Source: Blautia sp. OF03-15BH
GTDB taxonomy: Bacteria > Bacillota > Clostridia > Lachnospirales > Lachnospiraceae
Direction of reading: 5' to 3'
Length of the DNA: 53,563 bases
Assembly: GCF_003463065.1 (NCBI RefSeq)
Contig: NZ_QSCM01000018.1
Location: forward strand, 1-53,563
Positions 25,485 to 34,011 of the stretch are shown here, one piece after another; positions within the stretch are counted from its first letter, which is position 1, and every line of letters starts with the position of its first letter. The notes under the pieces are model-generated. The model searched no databases and was not told the DNA's origin. It saw only the letters and a program-made list of their open reading frames with translations. The position numbers and the translations under genes are program-made.

Positions 25485-26522
25485 TTACTGACGTCTTACG
25501 CGTAAAGATACCTCAATGAGTTTTTCACAGAGTTCGCCAAAATCCATACCAAGGACTGCTGCCTCCTGCGGAAGCAGACTGGTAGGTGTCATTCCGGGAA
25601 GGGTATTTGCCTCCAGACAATACATGCTGTGATCTTCATTCATCATGAAATCCATCCGTGCATAATTCTCCAGCTGAAGTGCATGGAAAGCCTTCACGGC
25701 ATACTCCTGCATTTTTGCGGTATCCGTCTCGGAAAGCTCCGCCGGACAGGTCTCAATGGTGCTTCCCGCCTGATATTTATTCTTATAATCATAGAAGCCC
25801 TGGATCGGTGCGATCTCAATGATCGGATAAGCGACTCCATCCACAACGCCTACGGAGAACTCACGACCCTTAATATACTGCTCCAGAACCACCACGTCAT
25901 CGTAGGTGAAGGCTTCCTTTAAAGCTTCTTCATATGCTTCCTGCGTATGAACGATATAAACACCGACGCTGGAACCGCCGCAGCTTGCCTTTACCACACA
26001 GGGAAGGGAGAGTCCATACTCCCAGAGCTCTTTCACCGGCTCACCTTTTTTCAGGATCGCGCCTGCCGGAGTCGGAACGCCGCTCTCCAGAAACAGCTTT
26101 TTGGAAAGTCCTTTGTCCATGGCGATGGCACTTCCAAGGTATCCGCTTCCAGTATAAATGATACCCAGAAGATCAAAAGCGGCCTGTACCTTTCCGTCCT
26201 CTCCGTTCTTTCCGTGAAGTCCAAGGAATACCACGTCTGCAGCCTTGCAAAGCTCCAGAACCTTCGGACCGAAAAACTCCTTTCCGGATGCCTGCATCTC
26301 TTTGATCTTCGAATCAAAGCTTCTCATATAAGCAGCTGCGGCATCTACATCGTATTCACCGTCAAAAGCCGTCGCAGGATCCAGGGTCTCATTTCCGCAG
26401 TAAACATCCACCAGAATTGCCTGATGACCTCTCTCCCTTAAAGCCTTACAGATTCCGGTTCCAGATACGATAGAAATCTCTCTTTCTGTACTGGTTCCTC
26501 CTGCTAAAACTACAATCTTCAT
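25485..26522 (-). CDS. ddl: D-alanine--D-alanine ligase
   Basis: 345 aa. ATP-grasp enzyme: VLAGGTSTEREIS at the N-terminus, LHGKNGEDG, a phosphate-binding loop KASCGGSSVGV, an EQYIKGREFSVGV strand and LEANTLPGMTPTSLLP at the active site. The Tyr in GFYDYKNKY is the residue typical of true D-Ala-D-Ala ligases; vancomycin-resistance D-Ala-D-Lac enzymes differ here. Upstream of murF on the same transcript. Confidence 0.92.
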   Translation of the reverse strand: MKIVVLAGGTSTEREISIVSGTGICKALRERGHQAILVDVYCGNETLDPATAFDGEYDVDAAAAYMRSFDSKIKEMQASGKEFFGPKVLELCKAADVVFLGLHGKNGEDGKVQAAFDLLGIIYTGSGYLGSAIAMDKGLSKKLFLESGVPTPAGAILKKGEPVKELWEYGLSLPCVVKASCGGSSVGVYIVHTQEAYEEALKEAFTYDDVVVLEQYIKGREFSVGVVDGVAYPIIEIAPIQGFYDYKNKYQAGSTIETCPAELSETDTAKMQEYAVKAFHALQLENYARMDFMMNEDHSMYCLEANTLPGMTPTSLLPQEAAVLGMDFGELCEKLIEVSLRVRRQ

Positions 26523-26713
26523 AATTTTTTCTGTCCTCCTGATTTTTTAGCAACCGTTCAGAACATCCGCATGCAGATCTGTGGCCTGTTGTTTTGAACT
26601 GTTACCTTTTATATGTTTTATACGGATCATGCAGGGGCATATGCGGCTGCCGGTTCCTTTCATACAGACACTCAGCCGGAAGTGAGACACCTCCGGCTGT
26701 CATTTCTTGTCTG

Positions 26714-28342
26714 TCAGTTGATGGTCACCACACCGTCCCCGTTGGAATCATAGCTTCCTGTGCTTTCATCCCAGGTCGTACCGTCCCCGGAAGCTGTCGC
26801 ATCACCTGTTCCGGTACTGTCTGCCGTACCATCTGTGCTGCCGGATGAAGCATCGGCTGTTCCTGCCAGCTCCGCTTCCACATTCCGTGTCTCTGCCGGC
26901 TGTTCATAAGCCTGCGCACCCTGCCCCAGGTTCGTTCCTGCATTATAGCACACAATAGGCGTTCCTGCATCAATATTTTCATAAATGGCCTTTGCGTTGG
27001 CCCAGGGTGTGTTGATGCAGCCATGGGAACCGCTGCTCTGATAAAGATTTCCTCCGAAAGAGGATCTCCATTTCGCATCATGGATCCCCACTCCGCCATA
27101 GAAGGGCATCCAGAAATCCACCGGCGTCTTATAATCCTCCCCTTTCAGGATCGCATGAGTCTCCTTATAATACAGAGCAAAGATCCCCACCGGAGATCCC
27201 ATATCCTTGCTGGTATTTCCGGTTACCACCTGCGTGTCTACCAGAAGCTGTCCATCCTTATAGAACCACATGCGCTGATTTGTATAATCAATCTCCACGT
27301 ACGTATCTCCGACGCCGTTGGCTGTTCTGGCCACTCCCATTTTCAGCCATAACGGCTCTCTCACCATGGATTCACCCTTCAGTAAATATTCCTTCAGCTT
27401 GGCCACCTCGGAAGCCTGATCCAGCTGCCAGCCGTAATCACAGCTGTTTACCGTGACCGTCTCTCCCAGAGCTGTCGTAAAGGCCACATCTTTTCCAAAG
27501 GTATCGTATTTTTCTGCAAGCCCTGCCACATAGTCCTCGATCTGCTCATCGCTGAAAGAGGCTTCTCCGCTCTCCGATACGGTCATCCAGCTGCGGATCG
27601 TCGTGGAATCCAGCACTTCCCGGCTGTCTCCGAACGCATACGTCACAGACATTTTAGAATATTTCACCAGTGTCTGGTAACGGGCTACCAGGTCTTTATT
27701 TTCAGAGGTGATCGAAGGCTTCTCGTAGCAGTCTTCCGCTTCCAGATCTACCTCTTTCAGTCCCTGGCCGGCCGCTTCCGAAAGAAGCGTCAGTACTTTT
27801 TCTTTATTGAGGCGGTTTCCTTCCACCTCCGGAACCAGTTCATAGCCGGTGCCGTTTTCTTTGATATAAGCATCCTCCGGATCTGTAATACCGGACTCTT
27901 GAAAGCACTGGAGCTTATCCATGGCCATCTTCAGAAAATCTGCATCATAAGAAGTTTCCACTGCCATGGCATGATCCTCCGGATGAAAAAATGCATACAT
28001 CCAGTTGAAGGAATTCTGCTCTTCCTGAAGTTCCTGCACTGCCCCTGTGGATACATAGGAAAAATCAATGGCAGAGCCGTCAATCACCTCTTCCTTTCCA
28101 CCACGTTCGGCAATGGTGATCTGATAATCGGTGACTGAATCCGCGATCCTTTTTTCCACTTCATCCACCGTCATCCCGGAACAGTCCTCTCCATTGATAT
28201 AGGAGCCTGGGAAAAACCGGTCCTTATAATATACGCCTACGGCCAGATAAGCCGCGGCCATGATCAGTAAAAAAATACTGACGATCAGAATAAATACACT
28301 GGATCTTCTGGATCTCCTTGTTCGTCTGGCTGATCTTGTCAT
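26714..28342 (-). CDS. L,D-transpeptidase with peptidoglycan-binding-type domain
   Basis: 542 aa. A basic N-terminus (MTRSARRTRRSRRS) precedes a TM helix at about 17-38. A PG_binding_4-like region covers about 60-300, and the YkuD catalytic domain 330-465 has GVGIHDAKW and SGSHGCIN with the nucleophile Cys 442. It makes 3-3 crosslinks or attaches proteins to peptidoglycan outside the membrane. The last ~70 aa are a low-complexity Thr/Ser/Gly/Asp tail that ends in DSNGDGVVTIN, like one EF-hand calcium loop. The 191 bp after the stop contains an AGCCGGA/TCCGGCT hairpin at 26674-26698 without a U-tract and nothing else I recognise. Confidence 0.87.
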   Translation of the reverse strand: MTRSARRTRRSRRSSVFILIVSIFLLIMAAAYLAVGVYYKDRFFPGSYINGEDCSGMTVDEVEKRIADSVTDYQITIAERGGKEEVIDGSAIDFSYVSTGAVQELQEEQNSFNWMYAFFHPEDHAMAVETSYDADFLKMAMDKLQCFQESGITDPEDAYIKENGTGYELVPEVEGNRLNKEKVLTLLSEAAGQGLKEVDLEAEDCYEKPSITSENKDLVARYQTLVKYSKMSVTYAFGDSREVLDSTTIRSWMTVSESGEASFSDEQIEDYVAGLAEKYDTFGKDVAFTTALGETVTVNSCDYGWQLDQASEVAKLKEYLLKGESMVREPLWLKMGVARTANGVGDTYVEIDYTNQRMWFYKDGQLLVDTQVVTGNTSKDMGSPVGIFALYYKETHAILKGEDYKTPVDFWMPFYGGVGIHDAKWRSSFGGNLYQSSGSHGCINTPWANAKAIYENIDAGTPIVCYNAGTNLGQGAQAYEQPAETRNVEAELAGTADASSGSTDGTADSTGTGDATASGDGTTWDESTGSYDSNGDGVVTIN

Positions 28343-28401
28343 ATGCCCTTCTTATACCCCTTTTCTTTGGAATCTTCCCCTCATCTCTTTTATCCCCTAC
28401 A

Positions 28402-28448
28402 GATGCCTGCGGATTGCTCCGCCGCAAAGTAACTTCCGCAATTCTACA
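28402..28448. repeat. Dispersed hairpin repeat, type B, copy 1
   Basis: 47 bp with about 80% identity to 33743-33789, including TGCTCCGC, CGCAAAG and CCGCAATTCTACA. It can fold with ATTGC / GCAAT arms. It lies in the leader region of the L,D-transpeptidase gene. Confidence 0.55.
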
Positions 28449-28514
28449 TTTCTCTATTGTAACATGTATCCAAAAAATGTAAATAAGCCTGCAACAAATT
28501 TCAGATTTTCTTAA

Positions 28515-28552
28515 GTAAACAAAAAGCCCGGAAAACCGGGCTTTTTGTTTAC
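28515..28552. terminator. Perfect palindromic terminator of the aminotransferase gene
   Basis: GTAAACAAAAAGCCCGG, AAAA loop, CCGGGCTTTTTGTTTAC, ending two bases before the aminotransferase stop codon at 28555. U-tracts exist in both directions. Confidence 0.8.
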
Positions 28553-28554
28553 TC

Positions 28555-29841
28555 TTATTTTTCTTCGAGAAGCTTGTCAACGCTGACCAACTTGACGCAG
28601 AGGACGAAGATCTCCACTGCCACTGCCAGCTCTTCCGGTGTCGGGTAGGACGGTGCGATACGGATATTGCTGTCCTGCGGATCCTTGCCGTACGGGAAGG
28701 TGGCTCCTGCCGGAGTCATGACAAGACCTGCCTCTTTTGCTTTTGCCACAATGGCCTTCGCACAACCAGGGAGCGCATCAAAGGAAATAAAATAACCTCC
28801 GCGCGGCTCCATCCAGGAACCGATCTCCAGATCACCAAGCTCTCTCTTCAGACCATTTAATACGGTCTCAAACTTCGGTCTTAAGATATCGGCATGCTTT
28901 CTCATGTGGAGCACCATGCCGTGGATATCTTTGAAGAAACGCACATGACGAAGCTGATTCAGCTTGTCGTGACCGATGGTCTGGATGGTCATCTGCTGTT
29001 TGATGAAATCAATATTCTTCTTGGATGCGCCGATCGCAGCCACACCGGAGCCAGGAAAGCTTACCTTGGATGTGGAACAGAATTTGAATACCATATCCGG
29101 GTTTCCTTCCTGCTTGCAGGCCATAAGGATCTCGATGAGGTTGTCCTGCTTATCTGCATAGAGGTGATGGATACCGTAAGCATTATCCCAGTAGATACGG
29201 AAATCTTCTGCAGCCGGTTTCAGTCTTGCAAAGCGAAGCACCGTCTCGTCTGAGTAAGTGATACCCTGCGGGTTGGAATATTTCGGTACACACCAGATAC
29301 CCTTTACTGCCGGATCATTGTTGACATACTGCTCTACCAGATCCATATCTGGACCGGTTTCCGTCATGGGGATATTGATCATCTTGATGCCAAAATGCTC
29401 GGTAATGGCAAAATGACGGTCATATCCCGGAACCGGACAGAGGAATTTTACCTCATCCAGCTTACACCAGGGAGTGCTTCCACACACACCATGGGTCATA
29501 GAACGGGCCACTGTATCATACATCACGTTCAGACTGGAGTTACCGTAAATGATGATATTATCCGGGGAAACCTCTGTCATATCTGCCAAGAGTTCTTTTG
29601 CTTCCGGAATACCGTCCAGCACACCATAGTTCCGGCAGTCTACACCAACCGAACATTTTAAATCTGTTGTGCTGTTCAGCACGTCCATCATACCCATGGA
29701 CAGATCCAGCTGAGCTGCAGAAGGCTTACCACGGGACATATCCAGTTTCAGTCCTTTTCCCTTGATCTCCTGGAACTTTGCCTCCAGAAGCTCTTTTTCC
29801 TGTAACAGTTCTTCTCTTGACCGGTCTTTATATGCTGTCAT
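28555..29841 (-). CDS. Class I aminotransferase, aspartate aminotransferase-like (MocR-type subgroup)
   Basis: 428 aa. Fold type I PLP enzyme: SRGKPSAAQLDLS at the N-terminus, GVDCRNYGxLDGIPEAK, YGNSSLNVMYD, PxYSNPQGITY, DNAYGIHH and the PLP Lys in STSKVSFPGSGVA, with ExRGGYFISFD near the C-terminus. The subgroup (AAT type Ic) acts as aspartate:2-oxoglutarate aminotransferase where tested. Monocistronic: promoter 29930-29958, terminator 28515-28552. The exact substrate is inferred from the subgroup. Confidence 0.85.
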   Translation of the reverse strand: MTAYKDRSREELLQEKELLEAKFQEIKGKGLKLDMSRGKPSAAQLDLSMGMMDVLNSTTDLKCSVGVDCRNYGVLDGIPEAKELLADMTEVSPDNIIIYGNSSLNVMYDTVARSMTHGVCGSTPWCKLDEVKFLCPVPGYDRHFAITEHFGIKMINIPMTETGPDMDLVEQYVNNDPAVKGIWCVPKYSNPQGITYSDETVLRFARLKPAAEDFRIYWDNAYGIHHLYADKQDNLIEILMACKQEGNPDMVFKFCSTSKVSFPGSGVAAIGASKKNIDFIKQQMTIQTIGHDKLNQLRHVRFFKDIHGMVLHMRKHADILRPKFETVLNGLKRELGDLEIGSWMEPRGGYFISFDALPGCAKAIVAKAKEAGLVMTPAGATFPYGKDPQDSNIRIAPSYPTPEELAVAVEIFVLCVKLVSVDKLLEEK

Positions 29842-29929
29842 TTTCGTCCTCCTCTATCGTTCTTCTGTGTCGTCATGCAAAATACAGTTGTGTGGTTCTC
29901 GCGTACTTTCCAGACACTCACTAGGTGCT

Positions 29930-29958
29930 ATTTTAGTACGTTACCGTATTCACGTCAA
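29930..29958 (-). promoter_or_regulatory. Promoter of the aminotransferase gene
   Basis: Minus-strand TTGACG (29958-29953), 17-bp spacer, TAAAAT (29935-29930), with an 80-nt leader. Confidence 0.6.
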
Positions 29959-30061
29959 GGTTTTTGTACCTCTCCAGACGAAATTTCAGCATTTTTTATA
30001 ATGAGAAGGAACTTTTCCAAAGACATCTGGTCCTTTTTACATATCCGGTCAGAAAACTTTC

Positions 30062-30520
30062 TCAGATATAATCCTCTACCACGGACAGGCGGTTCTGAGC
30101 CGGAAAATACAGAAGGAAGAGTTCCTTTGCACTTCCTCTGTTTGTCAGAGTGAAATACTGATACTCCCCGTTAAAATTCACCTCATACCCTTTTGTGATC
30201 TCCATATCCCGGAGCAGTGCGTCTACTTTCCGTTCCACCAGCATATTCCTTCCCCTGTGCCAGGATACTGCTTTCTGGAGCGCTGCCGCATCCTGATAAC
30301 GAAATACATGGTAACGGACTCCCTTTCCGGCAAAGCTGGAACCTGCCGCTTCATTATAGATCTCCCATTCTGCAGTAGGAAGAGTGATCCCCCACTCTTC
30401 ACGGATCCCCCTGATATACGTTTCCTTCGGGCTGTATGCCTCAGAAAGTACTGCCATTGCCAGTATCAGGATCACACAGACTCTCAGCATAAAAATTCTT
30501 CGTCCCCTTATTATCATCAT
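30062..30520 (-). CDS. Hypothetical membrane-anchored or secreted protein
   Basis: 152 aa if started at the ATG pair at 30520/30517; longer versions to 30607 exist, and the AAAGGGGG upstream of 30520 makes it the best start. Residues 5-28 are a hydrophobic signal anchor, and the rest is a small soluble domain outside the cell with NxxGEYQYFTLTN and FYFPAQNRLSVVEDY-like strands. I do not recognise the family. Divergent from yitT at 30761, with a tandem repeat (30599-30618) in the shared region. Confidence 0.55.
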   Translation of the reverse strand: MMIIRGRRIFMLRVCVILILAMAVLSEAYSPKETYIRGIREEWGITLPTAEWEIYNEAAGSSFAGKGVRYHVFRYQDAAALQKAVSWHRGRNMLVERKVDALLRDMEITKGYEVNFNGEYQYFTLTNRGSAKELFLLYFPAQNRLSVVEDYI

Positions 30521-30598
30521 AACGCACGCCCCCTTTCCGTGGCTTTCCTGTTCCATCATTATCATAAAAGATTTCCCACACAAAAATCCGCACCGGCG

Positions 30599-30618
30599 TG
30601 TAAACAAGCTGTAAACAA
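30599..30618 (+). promoter_or_regulatory. Tandem TGTAAACAA repeat, possible response-regulator site
   Basis: TGTAAACAA at 30599-30607 and 30610-30618, perfect 9-bp copies with an 11-bp period, between two divergent genes. The yitT side has TATAAT at 30694-30699 without a clear -35. Confidence 0.4.
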
Positions 30619-30760
30619 AATCTTAGCTTTTTCCAAAGTGTATTCTTTTCGTCAAAATGCACGCAGACGGTGGCTTTTTCCACAAATATGTATTATAATG
30701 GCGCAGGGGGAAATACATTTTTCATTTCTTTTACAAAATAGAAAAGAGAGGGTATCTGTT

Positions 30761-31627
30761 ATGTTCAAGCAACATTCCAAAGTGTGGGCTGCTGTCTGTG
30801 AGTACGGCCTTATCACCATCGCGACTCTGATCATGGTGGTCGGTATTTATGTTTTCAAATTTCCAAACAACTTTTCCTTTGGCGGTGTTTCCGGTATGGC
30901 CGTTCTTCTCGCCAAACTGACTTCCATCACCGCCGGAGACTGGACGTTTCTTCTGAATATGGTGCTTCTGGTGCTGGGCTTTTTCTTCCTTGGAAGATCC
31001 TTCGGTATCAAGACGGTCTACGTCAGTGTCCTTATGTCCGTGGCGTTAAGCGGTATGGAAAAACTCTTTCCCATGACGCATCCGCTGACCACACAGCCGG
31101 TCCTGGAGCTGATCTTTGCCATCTTTCTTCCGTCTCTGAGTGCTGCCATTCTTTTTAATATCGGTGCTTCCGGCGGCGGTACGGATATCCTGGCCATGAT
31201 CCTGAAAAAATATACCAGCTTCAATATCGGTTCTGCCCTGTTTGTGGTAGATCTTCTGATCACTGTGGCAGCCTGCTTCGTCTTTGATCCCACCACCGGA
31301 CTTTTCTCCTTTACCGGCCTTATGGCAAAATCCCTTGTCATCGACGGTGTCATCGAGAATATCAACCTTTGCAAATACTTCACGATCGTCTGCGACGAAC
31401 CGGATCCCATCTGCGATTTCATCCATGATGAACTGAAACGGAGTGCCACCATTTTTAAGGGTGAGGGAACCTACACGCACCAGCAGAAATTCATCATTCT
31501 GACGGTTATGAAGAGAAGCCAGGCCGTCCAGCTTCGAAATTTCTTAAAGCAAAACGAACCGGGTGCATTCATGATGATCACCAACAGCAGCGAGATCATC
31601 GGAAAAGGCTTCCGCGGTTTCAACTGA
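30761..31627 (+). CDS. yitT: YitT family membrane protein (DUF161/DUF2179)
   Basis: 288 aa from ATG 30761 with GAGAGGG 9 nt upstream; the open frame reaches far upstream but has no other start signal. Five to six TM helices lie in the first 200 aa, with the family motifs FSFGGVSGMAVLL and NIGASGGGTDILAM. A cytoplasmic DUF2179 domain covers about 205-288 and ends in EIIGKGFRGFN. The function of the family is unknown; transport has been suggested. A paralogue lies at 37852-38706 in the opposite orientation. Confidence 0.85.
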   Translation: MFKQHSKVWAAVCEYGLITIATLIMVVGIYVFKFPNNFSFGGVSGMAVLLAKLTSITAGDWTFLLNMVLLVLGFFFLGRSFGIKTVYVSVLMSVALSGMEKLFPMTHPLTTQPVLELIFAIFLPSLSAAILFNIGASGGGTDILAMILKKYTSFNIGSALFVVDLLITVAACFVFDPTTGLFSFTGLMAKSLVIDGVIENINLCKYFTIVCDEPDPICDFIHDELKRSATIFKGEGTYTHQQKFIILTVMKRSQAVQLRNFLKQNEPGAFMMITNSSEIIGKGFRGFN

Positions 31628-31674
31628 AAAAAAGAACAGCATTTCCGTTCAGAACGGATCTGCTGTTCTTTTTT
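31628..31674. terminator. Bidirectional terminator between yitT and marR
   Basis: AAAAAGAACAGCA / TGCTGTTCTTTTTT outer arms and TCCGTTC / GAACGGA inner arms; it overlaps the marR stop codon by 2 nt. Confidence 0.75.
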
Positions 31675-32110
31675 ACGTGGTCAGATTGTTTTTGATTTTC
31701 CCCAGAAGGAACAGAAGCTGTTCCACCTCTTCTTCGGTCATTCCTTTTACAAGAAATGTTTCCGTCTCATGAATGTGGTCCCGGACCTTATAGTAAAGCT
31801 TCTCTCCCTTTTCCGTGAGAAGAATCTTCTTCAGTCTGGCGTCCGTCGGGACAGAAACCCGAAGAATATAGCCCTTCTTCTCCATGATCTGAAGGATTCC
31901 CGTCACCGTTGAACGAGTCACATTAAAATCCCGTTCCAGATCCCGCTGGCAGATTTCTTCTCCCTTATGCTCATGAAGATAACGGACGACCCAGATCTGC
32001 ACCGGACTCACATCTGCCATGTTCCGCTGACGCTTCTCTTCATCGATCTTTCTTCCGATCATATTGCTGAGGACATGGATTTCATGACCCACTTCTTTTT
32101 TTCTCCCCAT
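31673..32110 (-). CDS. MarR-family transcriptional regulator
   Basis: 145 aa from ATG 32110 (RBS GGGAGGG). Winged helix-turn-helix at about 38-105: QIWVVRYL, CQRDLERDFNVTRSTVTGIL as recognition region, and the wing RVSVPTDARLKKILLTEKG. These repressors bind short palindromes and often sense phenolic or toxic compounds. The gene's own promoter carries a perfect TGTTTG-N4-CAAACA palindrome over the transcription start, so autorepression is likely. No obvious exporter target is linked here; the MATE gene is 20 kb away. Confidence 0.85.
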   Translation of the reverse strand: MGRKKEVGHEIHVLSNMIGRKIDEEKRQRNMADVSPVQIWVVRYLHEHKGEEICQRDLERDFNVTRSTVTGILQIMEKKGYILRVSVPTDARLKKILLTEKGEKLYYKVRDHIHETETFLVKGMTEEEVEQLLFLLGKIKNNLTT

Positions 32111-32128
32111 GAAATCACCCTCCCTGTC

Positions 32129-32172
32129 TGTTTGGTCACAAACAATATAATGCGGAACCGGAAGAATGTCAA
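32129..32172 (-). promoter_or_regulatory. marR promoter with operator palindrome
   Basis: TTGACA (32172-32167), 17-bp spacer, TATATT (32149-32144), then the palindrome TGTTTGGTCACAAACA at 32129-32144. The -35 lies over the 3' end of cdd. Confidence 0.65.
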
Positions 32173-32627
32173 GCCTTTTTTGGCTGAAGATCGGCACTTC
32201 CAAAACCAAGAGGTAAAAGCTCCTTCAAAGTATAGATCTCATATTTTTCCGGAGTCCCCAGAAAAATCTCAAAGGTTTCCGGATCACAGAATTCCATCAT
32301 CACCTGACGGCAGATGCCGCACGGGGCACAGACGGCACAGTCCGGTCCTTTTATGGCTTCCGGGCCGCCCATAATGGCGATCGCCTGAAACTCCCGCTCT
32401 CCTTCATAGACAGCCTTGAAAAATGCCGTCCGCTCTGCGCACACGCTGGGGCTGTAGGCTGCATTCTCGATGTTGCAGCCCTGATAGACCTTTCCTGCTT
32501 TCGTGAGAAGAGCCGCTCCCACATGAAAATGAGAATAAGGTGTATAAGCATGCTCCCTGGCCTCCATGGCGCCTTTGAGAAGCTCCACTGCCTCTTCCGA
32601 ACGAAGTTTTGATTTTTCTCTCTCCAT
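32169..32627 (-). CDS. cdd: Cytidine deaminase
   Basis: 152 aa. Zinc motifs are complete: Cys-Ala-Glu in SVCAERTAFF (zinc ligand and catalytic Glu) and PCGICRQ with two more zinc Cys, the three-Cys form of tetrameric Gram-positive enzymes. AYTPYSHFHVGAAL is the usual substrate-binding N-terminal block. It deaminates cytidine and deoxycytidine to uridine and deoxyuridine for salvage. The gene is slightly longer at its C-terminus than the ~135 aa standard. Lies 21 nt downstream of cysE in the same direction. Confidence 0.92.
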   Translation of the reverse strand: MEREKSKLRSEEAVELLKGAMEAREHAYTPYSHFHVGAALLTKAGKVYQGCNIENAAYSPSVCAERTAFFKAVYEGEREFQAIAIMGGPEAIKGPDCAVCAPCGICRQVMMEFCDPETFEIFLGTPEKYEIYTLKELLPLGFGSADLQPKKA

Positions 32628-32648
32628 AAGTGATCCTCATCTTTCTCT

Positions 32649-33608
32649 TTAATCGGTTTCCTGCCGGTTGAAGAAGCCTTCCTGTCCAAGCTCTCCGACT
32701 TTTCCGGAACGGTTTTTGAACTGAAGCTCCGGATTTTTGATGCTGACTCTCATGTTCGCCGGCACAGAAGAGGTGATAAAAGCGTTACTTCCGATGACGG
32801 CTCCCTGACCGATCACAGTCTCACCCCCCAGGATCGAGGCTCCGGAGTAAACCGTTACATTATCCTCCAGAGTCGGATGACGTCTGGCATGGCGGAGACT
32901 CTGACCGCCTCTTGTGGAAAGCGCTCCTAGGGTTACGCCTTGATAGATTTTTACGTTTTTTCCGATCCTTGTGGTCTCACCTACAACTACACCGGTTCCA
33001 TGGTCGATAAAGAAGTATTCTCCGATGGTGGCACCCGGATGGATATCAATACCGGTAAGGCTGTGCGCATACTCTGTCATCATACGGGGAATCAGAGGAA
33101 CTCCCATAAGATAGAGTTCATGCGCCAGACGGTTGACAAAGATAGCGTAAAGCCCCGGATAGGAAAGAATGATCTCATCCGTATTATAAGCTGCCGGGTC
33201 ACCGTCATAGCCCGCCTGCACATCTGTCATCAGGATTTCACGTACTGCCGGGATCCTTGCCAGAAAGCGTTCCACGATGACCGTTGCCTCCAAAAGAGCT
33301 GCTTCCTTGTTTTCCGGTGCATTTTCTTCCCGGTGCTGCAAAGCCCGGATGGTTTGTTTGATCAGATTGTAATGAATGTCCTCAAGAACTTCTCCCACAT
33401 GATAGGAGAGCGAATTCTGCTTTAAATTCCGCGTCTCAAAATATCCCGGAAAAATGATCTTCCGGAGATTCTCCAGAATATCCAGAACGATGGCACGGTT
33501 GATACGGTTGGAAGAATCGATATTCCGGATCAGCGGATATTTGTCATAGCTGTCCAGTATCCCTTCCACAAGACTGTTTAGGGAATGATCTAAAATTTCC
33601 TCGGTCAT
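32649..33608 (-). CDS. cysE: Serine O-acetyltransferase
   Basis: 319 aa, longer than the ~270 aa enterobacterial enzyme because of a ~150 aa helical N-terminal domain, as in the EpsC form found in anaerobes. The left-handed beta-helix begins at about 195 (GIDIHPGATIGEYFFIDHGTG) with the catalytic His of the HGTGVV segment, then GVTLGALS and RHPTLEDNVTVYSGA. It makes O-acetylserine for cysteine synthesis. No cysK is near. Confidence 0.88.
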   Translation of the reverse strand: MTEEILDHSLNSLVEGILDSYDKYPLIRNIDSSNRINRAIVLDILENLRKIIFPGYFETRNLKQNSLSYHVGEVLEDIHYNLIKQTIRALQHREENAPENKEAALLEATVIVERFLARIPAVREILMTDVQAGYDGDPAAYNTDEIILSYPGLYAIFVNRLAHELYLMGVPLIPRMMTEYAHSLTGIDIHPGATIGEYFFIDHGTGVVVGETTRIGKNVKIYQGVTLGALSTRGGQSLRHARRHPTLEDNVTVYSGASILGGETVIGQGAVIGSNAFITSSVPANMRVSIKNPELQFKNRSGKVGELGQEGFFNRQETD

Positions 33609-33681
33609 AGAGCTTACTCCTTTTCTTTCTGCTTAATCCCCACCCATTGCTTATTGCTTTTGCATCTTTAAAAGGTCAATG

Positions 33682-33735
33682 TTCCAAGTCCAAAAGCCTC
33701 ATCGTGCAGGCACGAGCGGCTTTTTGAACTTTTGA
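33682..33735. repeat. REP-like palindrome, type A, copy 1
   Basis: CAAAAGCCTCATCGTGC / GCACGAGCGGCTTTTTG hairpin within a 403-bp gene-free stretch. Shares AAAAGCC, CGGCTTTTTGAACTTTTGAC and the palindromic layout with 33845-33904 and 38884-38935. Confidence 0.6.
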
Positions 33736-33742
33736 CTTCAAC

Positions 33743-33789
33743 TGATACCTGCGAATTGCTCCGCTGCAAAGCAGCTCCCGCAATTCTAC
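33743..33789. repeat. Dispersed hairpin repeat, type B, copy 2
   Basis: GAATTGC ... GCAATTC arms enclosing a GCTGC-AAA-GCAGC hairpin. Copy 1 is at 28402-28448. It sits between the two type A palindromes. Confidence 0.6.
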
Positions 33790-33844
33790 AAACATTCAAA
33801 ATCCGCTGATTTACTGCGTAAATCGCTGCTTTTTCATGTTTGGC

Positions 33845-33904
33845 GGGTCCCAAGTTCAAAAGCCTTATCATGCAAGCATGAGCGGCTTTTTGAACTTTTG
33901 ACCC
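33845..33904. repeat. REP-like palindrome, type A, copy 2
   Basis: Begins GGGTCCCAAGTTCAAAAGCC and ends GGCTTTTTGAACTTTTGACCC-like; centre CATGC-AA-GCATG. It is the inverted match of 38884-38935, including an adjoining GGCGGGTCCC edge. Confidence 0.65.
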
Positions 33905-34011
33905 TGGTATCATCATTATATGAAAAACCATGCGACTTATCAACTCTTTTCTGCGGTGAAGGAAAAAAGCCATCTTCCGATCATCGAAAAATGGCTTACA
34001 TACAGGAAATT

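Noticed and set aside
26674..26698. AGCCGGA/TCCGGCT hairpin as terminator of the L,D-transpeptidase gene
   Set aside because: No U-tract follows on either strand, so only a hairpin is noted.
33661..33905. Clustered repeats as a CRISPR array
   Set aside because: The units are palindromic, unequal, not regularly spaced and of two types; no cas gene is near.
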